From NCBI GenBank assembly GCA_047600805.1, contig JASGKG010000001.1:1364001-1428000 (forward strand): a DNA stretch of 64,000 bases. The letters run 5' to 3'. Both the position numbers and the translations under genes were made by a program. Positions within the stretch are counted from its first letter, which is position 1. Each line of letters opens with the position of its first letter. This DNA comes from JADKHC01 sp047600805 (GTDB lineage Bacteria; Verrucomicrobiota; Verrucomicrobiia; Opitutales; Opitutaceae). The notes beneath the pieces are model-generated. The model searched no databases. It was not told where the DNA came from and saw nothing but the letters and a program-made list of their open reading frames with translations. Positions 1 to 8,944 of the stretch are shown here, one piece after another.

Positions 1-513
1 TACGACGTTGAAAAGGTCGCCGCTGCCATTCGCCGCCGCTCGGCCCGCGGCCTGAATTTCAGCATCGTGGCGGTAGCTGAAGGTTCGATGCCACAATCGG
101 ACGCCGATGAACTCGAGCAGCTGCTTAAAAAGCGCGATAAGGCTCGCACCGACGAAGAGCGAAAAACCGCCAAAAAAGCGCTGAGCGCCTGGGATAGAGC
201 GCGCGCGGGACACACGATGAGATTGGCGCACCAGCTCGAGGAGCTCACGCACTTGGAGGCACGCGTCACGATTTTAGGCTACGTCCAGCGAGGAGGAACC
301 CCGTCCTGCCACGACAGGCTTTTGGCTACGCGTCTTGGTACGGCAGCGGTTGAATTTATCCGCGAGGGCAAATTTGGCCAGATGATCGCCACGCGCGGTG
401 ACGCGCTGGTCTCGGTGCCGATCGAGAAGGTCGCCAAAGCGATCAAGACCGTGCCGGCTCAGCACGGATGGATCCAGGCCGCACGCAGAGTAGGCACGAG
501 TCTCGGCGACTGA
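1..513 (+). CDS. pfkA: 6-phosphofructokinase, C-terminal part (5' truncated by window)
   Basis: The reading frame is already open at base 1 and ends with TGA at 511-513, so only the C-terminal ~170 residues are visible. The segment ILGYVQRGGTPSCHDRLLATRLG is the conserved C-terminal block of ATP- or PPi-dependent phosphofructokinases, which includes residues contacting fructose 6-phosphate. The enzyme phosphorylates fructose 6-phosphate in the cytosol (glycolysis). A charged insert (about DELEQLLKKRDKARTDEERKTAK) precedes this block and is longer than in the short E. coli-type enzyme. The phosphate donor cannot be judged because the N-terminal half is outside the window. The next gene is convergent. 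Confidence 0.93.
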   Translation, partial: YDVEKVAAAIRRRSARGLNFSIVAVAEGSMPQSDADELEQLLKKRDKARTDEERKTAKKALSAWDRARAGHTMRLAHQLEELTHLEARVTILGYVQRGGTPSCHDRLLATRLGTAAVEFIREGKFGQMIATRGDALVSVPIEKVAKAIKTVPAQHGWIQAARRVGTSLGD

Positions 514-525
514 CCGGGCGCACGC

Positions 526-550
526 GCAGGAATGAGAGAACCATTCCTGC
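526..550. terminator. hairpin between convergent pfkA and PRC-barrel gene
   Basis: A perfect inverted repeat with 9-bp arms (GCAGGAATG / CATTCCTGC) and a 7-nt loop lies 13 nt after the pfkA stop. There is no T run on either side, so it is a weak intrinsic terminator or an mRNA 3'-end hairpin. Confidence 0.45.
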
Positions 551-565
551 TACGCTCGGTGAACG

Positions 566-1315
566 TTAGCGGTGAGAGTGTGCGTGGATCGCGAAGTAAT
601 CGCGGAGCTCGTCAATGAACGCGACGTTTTGCAGGCGTTCGGGATCGTACGCCGGCGCCTCGCGGATTTCGTCGCGCGTTAACGCGACGGAAAGGCATCT
701 GCCCACCCAGTCGACGTTGTGGAAAACGTGCGTCGGCACGACGACCGTTTTCCCTGGCCACCAGTTCCGGGTGGCAAGAACGAGGTACGGTATTCGCCAA
801 CTGTCCGGCGAAATCAGGAGCTCTTTGACGTGCCCCAGCTCACCGTCCAACGCCTCGATTCCGTAACCTTCCAAGTCGAGAGCGCTTCGGAGGTTGCTTT
901 CGCGTTCGCTATTCCCCACGTCTTCTTGTCGTGGGAACTGTGGTTCGGGAATGGCAGGTATTGGCGACGCAGGGATTTCCGCACCGAGGCCGCTCCAATA
1001 GATCGGCCACCCGAAATACTGGTGATATTGCAGCTCTTGGTTCAACGTGAGCGGTCGCGCCGTATCCACAGCGGGGCTGTCCTTAATCTGCTGACGGGTC
1101 AGATCCACATGGATGGTGTGCTGAATGTGATCCATCGAACCCACTGAACGCGGCATGATCAAAACGTCGCGGCCAAATAGCCAACCTGTCGTGTTCACCA
1201 CGAGGTAGCGCACGGTCCAGTGCTCGTCGTCGAAGAACACGTTGCGCACTTTCCCGATCTCGCCGTCTTTGGCGCTCAACGTGCAATTCCGAATAGATTC
1301 CAAAGTCTTCAACAT
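566..1315 (-). CDS. protein with two PRC-barrel domains
   Basis: A 249-residue protein with two PRC-barrel-like domains, residues ~1-80 and ~135-225. Each has the pattern of a short strand, 'DGEIGKV' or 'DGELGHV', and then a hydrophobic strand with W..RYLV or WRIPYLV. PRC-barrels occur in photosynthetic reaction-centre H subunits, RimM and many small stress or unknown proteins. No signal peptide or membrane segment is visible, so it is probably cytosolic. The start ATG at 1315 is preceded on the minus strand by the purine stretch AAAGGAAAGGAAA, a plausible ribosome-binding region. The specific function is unknown. It faces pfkA. Confidence 0.85.
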   Translation of the reverse strand: MLKTLESIRNCTLSAKDGEIGKVRNVFFDDEHWTVRYLVVNTTGWLFGRDVLIMPRSVGSMDHIQHTIHVDLTRQQIKDSPAVDTARPLTLNQELQYHQYFGWPIYWSGLGAEIPASPIPAIPEPQFPRQEDVGNSERESNLRSALDLEGYGIEALDGELGHVKELLISPDSWRIPYLVLATRNWWPGKTVVVPTHVFHNVDWVGRCLSVALTRDEIREAPAYDPERLQNVAFIDELRDYFAIHAHSHR

Positions 1316-1537
1316 AAGTTTCCTTTCCTTTGAGGGTTTGGCGAAGACTGGCCTACTAAATTAACCCTTCCGCAAAAGGCTTCAAGGTGCGCGGCGAGAA
1401 ATGCGCGGAAGAAACTGGTGCTGAATGCCGCGGTCTCGGCGCGGCAAATGAAGAATCCCTACGATTGCTGTCCGGAGAAGTGCGCGCTGTTCGTTGAGAA
1501 AATGTAACTCATCAACAGTATTAATCCCTTATCGCCT

Positions 1538-1984
1538 ATGAATACCCACACAATCCGCCTGCATCGCGTACTTCGCGCCTCGCCTGAAAAAGTTTATCGC
1601 GCCTTCCTGGAACCCGACGCATTGGCAAAATGGATACCGCCGTACGGTTTCATCGCGAAAGTGCATCACATGGATGCCAAAGTAGGCGGCTCGTTCAAGA
1701 TGTCCTTTACCAACTTCGGAAGCGGAAAGGGGAATTCCTTCGGAGGCGAATTTCTCGAGCTAGTTCCGCACGAACGAATCCGCTACACGGACAAATTTGA
1801 TGACCCCAATCTGCCCGGCGTCATCACGGTAACAGTCGTTTTGAAAAAGGTGATCTGCGGAACCGATATCAATATCACCCAAGAAGGCGTGCCGGCGGTC
1901 ATTCCGGCGGAGATGTGTTATCTCGGATGGCAGGAATCGCTTGCCCAGCTAGCTACTTTAGTGGAGCCCGATATTCCAGCCTGA
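1538..1984 (+). CDS. SRPBCC/AHSA1-type START-like protein
   Basis: A 148-residue protein of the Bet v1-like/AHSA1 family. It has the typical opening HRVLRASPEKVYRAFLEPDALAKWIPPYGF, a central GG.F.M.F strand, 'ERIRYTDKF', and a C-terminal helix with W..SL..L. These proteins form a hydrophobic ligand-binding cavity, and this subfamily usually has no assigned substrate. It is single-domain and of normal family length. The gene is monocistronic and converges on the hybrid kinase gene with a gap of 33 bp. The cysteine-containing reading frame just upstream (about 1379-1507) has no start codon and is not called. Confidence 0.85.
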   Translation: MNTHTIRLHRVLRASPEKVYRAFLEPDALAKWIPPYGFIAKVHHMDAKVGGSFKMSFTNFGSGKGNSFGGEFLELVPHERIRYTDKFDDPNLPGVITVTVVLKKVICGTDINITQEGVPAVIPAEMCYLGWQESLAQLATLVEPDIPA

Positions 1985-2017
1985 CCGTGGCGGCGGCTCT
2001 CAGGCGCAGCTTCCAGC

Positions 2018-4861
2018 TCACGGCTGTTGGCTGCTGCGGGGCGTCGAACGAGTTCGGCCGGTCACCGTATCGTGCAGGGCTTGGCGCAGTTGTTTTGGTT
2101 CGATTGGCTTCACGATGTGGGTGCTGAATCCCGCGTTTCGGGAGCGCTCCAAATCCTCTCGCTGGCCGTAGCCCGTCAGGGCGATCCCCGGCCAGCCGCG
2201 GGTCGCTTTTATTTCTTCCATCAGGTCTAAACCGTTGCCATCGGGAAGGCCGAGATCGCTGATAAAGACGTCGAATTCCTGCGTTGCAACGAGCGCGCGA
2301 GCCTCTTGAAGGCTTCCGGCGGCGAAAACGTTGTGCCCGTCATGAGTGAGCATTCGCGTCAAGATGAGCCGCGTGGGCTTGTGGTCTTCAACCACCAGCA
2401 GGCGAAGTCCTCGCATGCTCTCCTGGGGGTCGTTGGTGTTTGAGGGAATTTTCTCCGGGCATCTGACCGTCTCCAGCTCGACGATGAAACAGGCGCCGCG
2501 ACTTGGGCCTTCGCTCACAGCGCGCACACGGCCTCGGTGGAGTTCGACGATGGCCTTGGCAATCGAAAGGCCCAGCCCGAGTCCACCGAACTTATGGGAA
2601 CCGCCAAGATCCCCTTGCTCGAACGGTTTGAAAATGCGCTCGAGCGCTGACGCGCTGATTCCGATTCCCGTGTCCTGTACGGCAATTTCGATGAGGCGGT
2701 GGTCGATGTTTCGGGTGCGAACCGTCACTTCACCGCCAGCTGGCGTGAACTTGATCGCATTGCGAAGGAGATTCCAGAACACCTGCTGCAACCGCGCAGG
2801 ATCGCCGTTCACGTGGTGCTGCTCAGCTTCCAGCTGGAAGTCCACTTTGAGGCCGCTGTCCGCGATATCGTGTGCGACGACTTTGCGCGTGTGAGTGAGG
2901 AGAGCATGGATGCTGGTTATGGTCGGGTGGACCAACAGGCTGCCCCGGGCGATGCGGGTCAGGTCGAGGAGGTCGTCGATCAGCCGCGTCTCGAGCTCGA
3001 TGCTGTCCCGAACCATTCGGAGCTGTTCACGCAGCTCAGGGGAGGCGCTGGCGTCTTCCGCCAGCTCGGTTGCAATCATCAGGGCAGGCGTGAGCGGTGT
3101 GCGCAGTTCGTGGCTGAGGGCAGCGATGAAATCGTCTTTAGCGCGTCCCGCCGCTTCGGCTTTTTCTTTTGCAATTCGCAGCTCGGACTCGGCCCGGGTG
3201 CGTTCGGTGATATCGATGCCGGTTGGGTGCAGGAAAATCACTTTGCCTGTATTATCGCGGATCGGGTGCATCGCGAAATCGACGACTCGTTCTGTCATGT
3301 CGGCGTGCCAATAGGGAAGGACTTCGCGGAAGACTTCGCCTCCGGCCGCCTTGGCGACCGCGGCCCGAATACGTTCTTGCACGGCAGGAGAGCCTTTCCA
3401 CCAGCCCGCTTCCCAAAAAGGGATGCAGAGAACGTCTTCACGGCGGAACCCGCAGGCCACGACGGCGAGGTCGTTCACTTCCCGCAACTTTCCGTCCAGA
3501 TCGGTGATGCCGACGAAAATGCCCGACTGGCTAAAGACCGCTTCGAACTTCGCGTTCGCCGCGAGTGCTTGATGGGCGAGCATGCGGGCCCGTTCTTCGG
3601 CATCTTTTCGCTCGGTTATGTCGATACCAGATGATTGGGCTTCGGTGCAACGTCCCTGGTCATCGAACGCGAGGGCGCGATTTCGCCACAACATCCAGCG
3701 GGTGCCTTGCTGCGTTTCCACACGATTTTCCACAACCGCTTCCGGCGAAGCAGGACTGAGACTCTCCAACATCGCGCGGAGTTTCGCGTGATCAACTTCA
3801 GGCACAAACGCCCAAAAATTGGTGCCTTCGATGTCGGTGCGGTCGCAGCCGCGCATGCGCGCGTACGCGCCGTTGACGAAGAGAAGGGTGCCGTCGGGAC
3901 GGAAACGGCAGACCATCTCGACCTGGCTTTCCACGATCTGCTTGTAGCGATCCTCACTGTCGCGGAGCGCCTGCTCGACGCGTTTGCGTTCGGTGATATC
4001 TGTATTCGATTCCAGCACGACGCGTACGTGTCCGTCGTCATCGCGATCGACGGTCCAGCGGCTCAAGACCACGCGTCGCCACCCGTTCTTGCAGGTATGA
4101 ACCAGTTCCCCCGACCAGCCTCCGTTGTCTTCCAGAGCGGAATAGATCTGTTCGATGGGTTTGGGAAATTCGGTCTTCAGGACGTCCTGGACAACCTGGC
4201 CCATGGCCTCGTCGCGCGAATAGCCGTACAAAGTTTCGGCGCCGCGGTTCCAATAAGTCACGCGATGATCGGCGTCCCACGCAAAGATCGCGTCGCTGCT
4301 CATGTCGAGCAGGCGCGATTTGTCGCTGAGGCGCGCGTGCACTTTGGCGAATTTTTCCCTCTGACTTCGCGCGTAGGCCGCGATCAAAACAATCAGCGCT
4401 CCCGCCGGCGCCACAAACCAAGGGTAACTTGGATGCTTGAGCAGTTCGCGCTCGAAACTTGTGACGGGGCCGGAACTCACCGCGATCCAGTAGAATGCGA
4501 ACGCACTGGCGAGCGTCACAAAGCCGGCCCGCGCACCCAGCCAGAGAGCGCTAGCGATCGTGGCAGCAAGTGAAAAAGCCATGAGCGCCGACGTACCAAA
4601 AGTAACTTCAAACAACCTTTTCGACACGATAGCGGCTGCCGCCAACAAAACCGCATAAACATAATTCAAGGAGTGGGCGCGCGGGTGAGCCGTTTTGAAT
4701 CGTAACGCGCCCGAAACCTTACCCGGGCCTCGCGCCGGTTTAGCCGGCTTTTTCGAACCGGACGCCTGCGAGCTTGGAGTCGAAGCCGCGGATACAGCAA
4801 CATCCTTTCCGAGAGATGCTGACGCCTCTTTCGCAACCGTCCTGTTGGATTCAGATTTCAC
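2018..4861 (-). CDS. membrane hybrid sensor histidine kinase (PAS x3, HisKA, HATPase, REC)
   Basis: A 947-residue hybrid kinase. Order: an Ala/Ser/Pro-rich N-terminus (1-60), about four membrane helices in a KdpD/DUF4118-like arrangement (66-165), three PAS/PAC units (~180-295, 300-418, 432-555, each ending in an 'IDITER'-like box), HisKA with phospho-acceptor His584 (SHELRTPL), HATPase with N box NLLRNAIKF, G1 DTGIGI and G2 GGLGLGLS (~690-795), and a C-terminal receiver with predicted phospho-Asp869 (FISDLGLPDG) and Lys in VKP. It autophosphorylates and passes phosphate internally. The sensed signal is unknown. The start codon is GTG (complement of 4859-4861). No partner regulator is adjacent, so the output may be a distant phosphotransfer protein. 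Confidence 0.93.
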   Translation of the reverse strand: MKSESNRTVAKEASASLGKDVAVSAASTPSSQASGSKKPAKPARGPGKVSGALRFKTAHPRAHSLNYVYAVLLAAAAIVSKRLFEVTFGTSALMAFSLAATIASALWLGARAGFVTLASAFAFYWIAVSSGPVTSFERELLKHPSYPWFVAPAGALIVLIAAYARSQREKFAKVHARLSDKSRLLDMSSDAIFAWDADHRVTYWNRGAETLYGYSRDEAMGQVVQDVLKTEFPKPIEQIYSALEDNGGWSGELVHTCKNGWRRVVLSRWTVDRDDDGHVRVVLESNTDITERKRVEQALRDSEDRYKQIVESQVEMVCRFRPDGTLLFVNGAYARMRGCDRTDIEGTNFWAFVPEVDHAKLRAMLESLSPASPEAVVENRVETQQGTRWMLWRNRALAFDDQGRCTEAQSSGIDITERKDAEERARMLAHQALAANAKFEAVFSQSGIFVGITDLDGKLREVNDLAVVACGFRREDVLCIPFWEAGWWKGSPAVQERIRAAVAKAAGGEVFREVLPYWHADMTERVVDFAMHPIRDNTGKVIFLHPTGIDITERTRAESELRIAKEKAEAAGRAKDDFIAALSHELRTPLTPALMIATELAEDASASPELREQLRMVRDSIELETRLIDDLLDLTRIARGSLLVHPTITSIHALLTHTRKVVAHDIADSGLKVDFQLEAEQHHVNGDPARLQQVFWNLLRNAIKFTPAGGEVTVRTRNIDHRLIEIAVQDTGIGISASALERIFKPFEQGDLGGSHKFGGLGLGLSIAKAIVELHRGRVRAVSEGPSRGACFIVELETVRCPEKIPSNTNDPQESMRGLRLLVVEDHKPTRLILTRMLTHDGHNVFAAGSLQEARALVATQEFDVFISDLGLPDGNGLDLMEEIKATRGWPGIALTGYGQREDLERSRNAGFSTHIVKPIEPKQLRQALHDTVTGRTRSTPRSSQQP

Positions 4862-5218
4862 GAGACTGCAGGAGATGCTCCGTCAAACAGCGTTGTCCGT
4901 CGTTAATCGTTCCCGACATCCTCTGTTTAGCCGTGCCGGTGATCGTGACGAGGACAATTTCGCAAAATCGCGTCCTGTTTCTAGCCGATCGTTCCGGCAG
5001 TTGAGCTGCATATGTGAGAGGACTTTGGATACGTGAACCGAAAAGTCGAATAACCGGCAGCGATTTAGACTGGTGCGGCTGGAGGGCCTGCACGGCGTTT
5101 GCTGCGAACCATACCCCCACGACATTGCGGCATATCGTTGCAGGTGTTTGACTCACGCACCAATCGGTTCTCAACATGGTGCCGCCCTCAAGATGCGAAT
5201 TCCTCACTGCAGCCGTTC
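4862..5218. other. intergenic region between divergent genes
   Basis: This 357-bp interval separates the minus-strand hybrid kinase from the plus-strand membrane protein, so it must hold both promoters. I see no convincing operator palindrome, repeat or RNA structure. Short open frames across it have no ribosome-binding site and no recognisable product. Confidence 0.5.
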
Positions 5219-6574
5219 ATGAAACACGAGCTCGTTCCAAAAAGCTCGAAGGTTCGATGCTTCGCTTTCCTCCTAGGAATCGCGGCCGTCTTTTGCGCCT
5301 TGGCCTGCCGGCAGCATCAATTCGTCAACCGCTATGCGGTCAACATGATGTTCATGGATCAATGGAGCATCTACCGGCCGTTGTTTGAGGAGCAAAGCGG
5401 GTGGGCGGGTTTTACATTACAACACGGGCCGCATCGTCAGGGCGTGGGCTTTGCCGTGATCGAATTGTTAGCCAAAGCCGGCGCCTGGGACTCTCGCTGG
5501 GACGCTTTCAGCGTAAGCTGGACTTTGATCGCTGCGGCGGTTGTCGCGCTCGTGCTGTTTAGGAAATTTGGCGCAAGATCGTTGGTAGCGTTTCTCGCCG
5601 TGCCGCTGTTGTATTTTAATATCCGCCAATGGGAGCAATTCGCGGGCGCTTCAAATATCTCTCATGGTGCGATGCCGATGCTGCTGGTAACTCTCTATGC
5701 ACTGGTTTGGCTCATCGAGAAACGCCCATTGAGATGGTTGCTGCTGGCGGTGCTGAGCTTCTGTGCCATTTTCACCGGCTTCGCGCTGTATGTCGGTGTG
5801 ATTTCGCTCGGGCTCCTTGCGCTGGAGAGTCGGACGCTTTTCAAAGGCGGCCAAAAACGCGACGCCTGGCTCTGTGTTTCCGCGCTGGTCTTTGTGCTGT
5901 GCTCGTGGGCGCTCTTTTTTCAGGGCTACCGTTTTGGCGCACAGGAAACCGTCCCCGTAGGCATTCCAAGCAAGGCGACCAACGTGGCGCACTTTGCTTT
6001 GGTGATGCTCGCGAATGCACACGGCGTGTCCGGGGTGGGGATCGTCGCGACGTCAGTTGGCTTCATCATCACGTTGGCGATGCTGGCCATGGTGGTTTAC
6101 CACGGCTTCGCGTTGATGAAAGAAGGCCCGGCCCGGCAGCCGCAGCGCGCGGTCATTTTTTGTTTCGCCGCTTTCGTCCTGTTGTACTGCGCGACGGCCG
6201 CGTGGGGACGCGCGCCCGAGGGAATACAGGCCGCGAGGGCTTCACGTTATGTCACACTGCTGATCCCCGCGGGCTTGGCGGTCGTGCTTCAACTCTCGCT
6301 CCTGGGCGATCGCTGGCTCTACAGGCTGGTTCAGGCGGGCTACGTGGTGTTCCTGGCGGTCTTCACGTTGCAATTGCGACCGGCGGATTTGAAACAGGCC
6401 GAGGCATTCCGAACTTTCCGCGAGGAATGGAAACGCCTGTATTTGGCCAGCCACGACGCTTCGGGCACCGATGCCGCGCTGGGAGAGCAGATTTTTCCGG
6501 GAGGAGGGATCGGACCGCAGCTTCGGTACTTGGAGGACCATAAGCTCAATCTCTTCAAAGAGCCCGGCAAATGA
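5219..6574 (+). CDS. polytopic membrane protein of unknown function
   Basis: A 451-residue protein with about ten hydrophobic helices (for example CFAFLLGIAAVFCALAC near the start, LLLAVLSFCAIFTGFALYV, VALVLF, FIITLAMLAMVVYHGF). A long first periplasmic loop carries the only well-charged region. The topology resembles the multi-pass polysaccharide or glycosyl-transfer membrane proteins of Bacteroidota/Verrucomicrobiota, but no family motif is recognised. The ATG at 5219 is chosen because the first membrane helix follows with a short basic N-terminus. An upstream in-frame ATG at 5099 would add 40 hydrophilic residues. It is the first gene of a forward run with the GH31 and Mpl genes. Confidence 0.75.
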   Translation: MKHELVPKSSKVRCFAFLLGIAAVFCALACRQHQFVNRYAVNMMFMDQWSIYRPLFEEQSGWAGFTLQHGPHRQGVGFAVIELLAKAGAWDSRWDAFSVSWTLIAAAVVALVLFRKFGARSLVAFLAVPLLYFNIRQWEQFAGASNISHGAMPMLLVTLYALVWLIEKRPLRWLLLAVLSFCAIFTGFALYVGVISLGLLALESRTLFKGGQKRDAWLCVSALVFVLCSWALFFQGYRFGAQETVPVGIPSKATNVAHFALVMLANAHGVSGVGIVATSVGFIITLAMLAMVVYHGFALMKEGPARQPQRAVIFCFAAFVLLYCATAAWGRAPEGIQAARASRYVTLLIPAGLAVVLQLSLLGDRWLYRLVQAGYVVFLAVFTLQLRPADLKQAEAFRTFREEWKRLYLASHDASGTDAALGEQIFPGGGIGPQLRYLEDHKLNLFKEPGK

Positions 6575-6652
6575 GTGTACAACCTCCCGGGGGCTGTCAT
6601 TCTGTTCGGGATACGTTTCGCTTCACACAAACATCCTAAACTCCGCACCTCT

Positions 6653-8923
6653 ATGAAACCCCATTCAACGAAATGGATCCTGTTTTTTCTACTGCTGGGC
6701 GGGCTTGTTGAAACCGTCGTGGCCAAACCCGAGACGCTTCTGGAAGGCGCGGGCTCCCGGTTGGCGCTCGATGAGGGCCGGCTGCAAATTTATCGGGAAA
6801 AGACGCTGGTCTTCGAAGTTCAGGGCTTCGACTTCAATTTCCACGCGGCAAAGACCTTCGCGATCGGCGAGCGCAGCGCTGACAAACTGACGTTGCATTC
6901 CGTTTATCCGTCGGAAGCAGATTATTTCGAGAAGGGCGGCGATCTCTCGGTCGATATCGCCGTCGAGCGAGTTCCCGGTGGTTATCATTTCACGGCCAAA
7001 CCACAGTGGGCCCATAACGTCACCGTCCGGCTGAGCGATCTGGACGATCACTTCTTCGGCGTGTTGGAGATGCTCTACCCCAACAACCAAAGGAAACCGG
7101 ATCTTCGCGGCGCCGTCGTCGACGTCGAAGCGGTCGGTTCCGAGCAGCAGTATCACGAGAATTACGCTTCGGCTTGGTCGGCGTTCTACATGACGGCCCG
7201 GGGAGCGGCTTCCTTTTTCGATACCTTTGCCAAGGGCCGCTACAAATTGGGAGTCGGGGGCCAAACCGAGCTGTACCACCAAACAGGCGCGCTGGACTGG
7301 TACGTCTTCGTCGGTCGCAATGGCGACGAACTGCTCACGTCTTATTACAAAGTCATCGGTGCGCCCAAAGTGCCGCCGCTTTGGGCGACGGGCCCGATCG
7401 GGTGGCGCGACGAAAACCACGGCGGCTCCGACGAGATTCTTGCCGACGTCGAGCACATGACCCAAATGCGCATTCCTTTTACCGCTTGGTTCGTCGATCG
7501 TCCTTACAGCGAGGGCCAGCGCGAGTGGTCGAAGATGAACTTCAACGCCAAGTTTGCCAAACCTGAGGAATGGATCGGCAAGCTCGATAAGGACTACGGG
7601 CTGAAATTCATGACTTGGATCGCGCCGAACACGTTTGGCGATACCAACTTTCCTGGTCTGCTGCCCGGAGATTTTGCCTACATCGACCTGACCGACCCGA
7701 GTGGGACGGCGGAACTCGAAAAACGCCTAAAGGCCCAGTATGCGGCCGGCGTGCGCGGCCACAAAAACGACCGCGGCGAGGAGCTCTTCCCCGAAACCGA
7801 GAAATGGAAGGACGGCACGCTGCTCCCCGAACGACACAACAAATACGTCTTTCTCTATGCGAAGGTCACGCACGAGATCCTCACGCGCGCTTGGGGCGCG
7901 GACCACGTCAACTTCGCCCGCGGCGCCGTTCACCGCACGCAGCCGTACCTCTCCGCACTCTGGGGCGGCGATTCGAGAGCCAGTTGGGACGGGCTTGCCG
8001 CGAATTTGGCGAATTCAATTCGTTGCGGTTTCATGGGCTTCCCCGTCTGGGGCACCGACGTCGGCGGTTATCACGGCGGGCACATCGACGAGGAGCTTTA
8101 CGCCCGCTGGCTCGCCTGGGGCGCTTGGAACGGCCTGTTTGAAATCAAACTCGATAACATTGCCGGCAAGGACCAGGACCGTCCGCCTTGGACTTACGGC
8201 GAAAACCTTCAAAAGGCGTTTCGCGAAGCGTGCGACCTGCGCATGCAACTCCTGCCCTACATCTACTCTCTAGGGGTAACGGCGGGACACACAGGCGTGC
8301 TGATGAAGCCGCTGGCCTACGTTTGGCCGGAGGACAAGAAGACATACGATATCTGGGACGAATACCTGTTCGGCCCCGCCTTCCTCGTGGCGCCAATCAC
8401 CGCACCCGGCGGCCAGCGCCAAATTTACCTCCCGAAAGGCAAGTGGCACGACTTCTACGAGCCTCAAAAGGTCTTCGAGGGCGAGAAAACGCTCACGATC
8501 GCTGCGCCGTTCAACCGCATTCCGGTCTTTGTCCGGGAGAACTCGATCTACGTCACCGGAAACCTCGCGGTCGGAAATGGTTTCCGTTGGGATGGTTCGG
8601 CTAAAGCCTCGTACGTGGTCCAGGTGTCGCCGGGCGATGACGGCGATGAAACCTCTTTCGAACTGATCGACGCCGCCGGAAACGGCGAAACCAAGCTGAT
8701 CACCGCGAGCGTTCGCCGGGGCAAGATCCGCGTGAAAATCCCGGCCTTGAGCGCGCCTGTTGAACTGCGTGTGCACGAAGAGCCTCCCGCTCACGTGCGC
8801 GTCAACAACCGGCCTTTCGATTCAAAATTCGATCCGACGGTAGCCAGCTACCGGATACCGCTCCCGGCGAACGTGGCCCACGAAATCGAGATCGATCCCT
8901 TTACACCCGGCGCGACGCGTTGA
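6653..8923 (+). CDS. secreted GH31-family glycoside hydrolase
   Basis: A 756-residue protein with an N-terminal signal peptide (KWILFFLLLGGLVETVVA). A galactose-mutarotase-like N-domain is followed by the GH31 (beta/alpha)8 barrel (WFVDRPYS; GLKFMTWIAPNTFGD; SRASWDGLAANLANSIR; GFPVWGTDVGGYHGG) and C-terminal beta domains. In GH31 the acid/base Asp lies in the SR.SWDG segment, present here. The nucleophile region reads GHKNDRGEE instead of the usual W.D.NE-type motif, so substrate preference cannot be read off alpha-glucosidase templates. It should act on alpha-linked sugars outside the cytoplasm. The start at 6653 gives a clean signal peptide; an in-frame ATG at 6575 is less likely. The downstream mpl gene begins 21 bp after the stop. 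Confidence 0.9.
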   Translation: MKPHSTKWILFFLLLGGLVETVVAKPETLLEGAGSRLALDEGRLQIYREKTLVFEVQGFDFNFHAAKTFAIGERSADKLTLHSVYPSEADYFEKGGDLSVDIAVERVPGGYHFTAKPQWAHNVTVRLSDLDDHFFGVLEMLYPNNQRKPDLRGAVVDVEAVGSEQQYHENYASAWSAFYMTARGAASFFDTFAKGRYKLGVGGQTELYHQTGALDWYVFVGRNGDELLTSYYKVIGAPKVPPLWATGPIGWRDENHGGSDEILADVEHMTQMRIPFTAWFVDRPYSEGQREWSKMNFNAKFAKPEEWIGKLDKDYGLKFMTWIAPNTFGDTNFPGLLPGDFAYIDLTDPSGTAELEKRLKAQYAAGVRGHKNDRGEELFPETEKWKDGTLLPERHNKYVFLYAKVTHEILTRAWGADHVNFARGAVHRTQPYLSALWGGDSRASWDGLAANLANSIRCGFMGFPVWGTDVGGYHGGHIDEELYARWLAWGAWNGLFEIKLDNIAGKDQDRPPWTYGENLQKAFREACDLRMQLLPYIYSLGVTAGHTGVLMKPLAYVWPEDKKTYDIWDEYLFGPAFLVAPITAPGGQRQIYLPKGKWHDFYEPQKVFEGEKTLTIAAPFNRIPVFVRENSIYVTGNLAVGNGFRWDGSAKASYVVQVSPGDDGDETSFELIDAAGNGETKLITASVRRGKIRVKIPALSAPVELRVHEEPPAHVRVNNRPFDSKFDPTVASYRIPLPANVAHEIEIDPFTPGATR

Positions 8924-8944
8924 GTGCAGAATCTTTTACTGACG

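Noticed and set aside
1379..1507. Cysteine-containing frame ending PYDCCPEKCALFVEKM
   Set aside because: Protein-like at its end, but there is no start codon or ribosome-binding site within the open stretch and no recognised family. It could be a remnant, but that is not supported.
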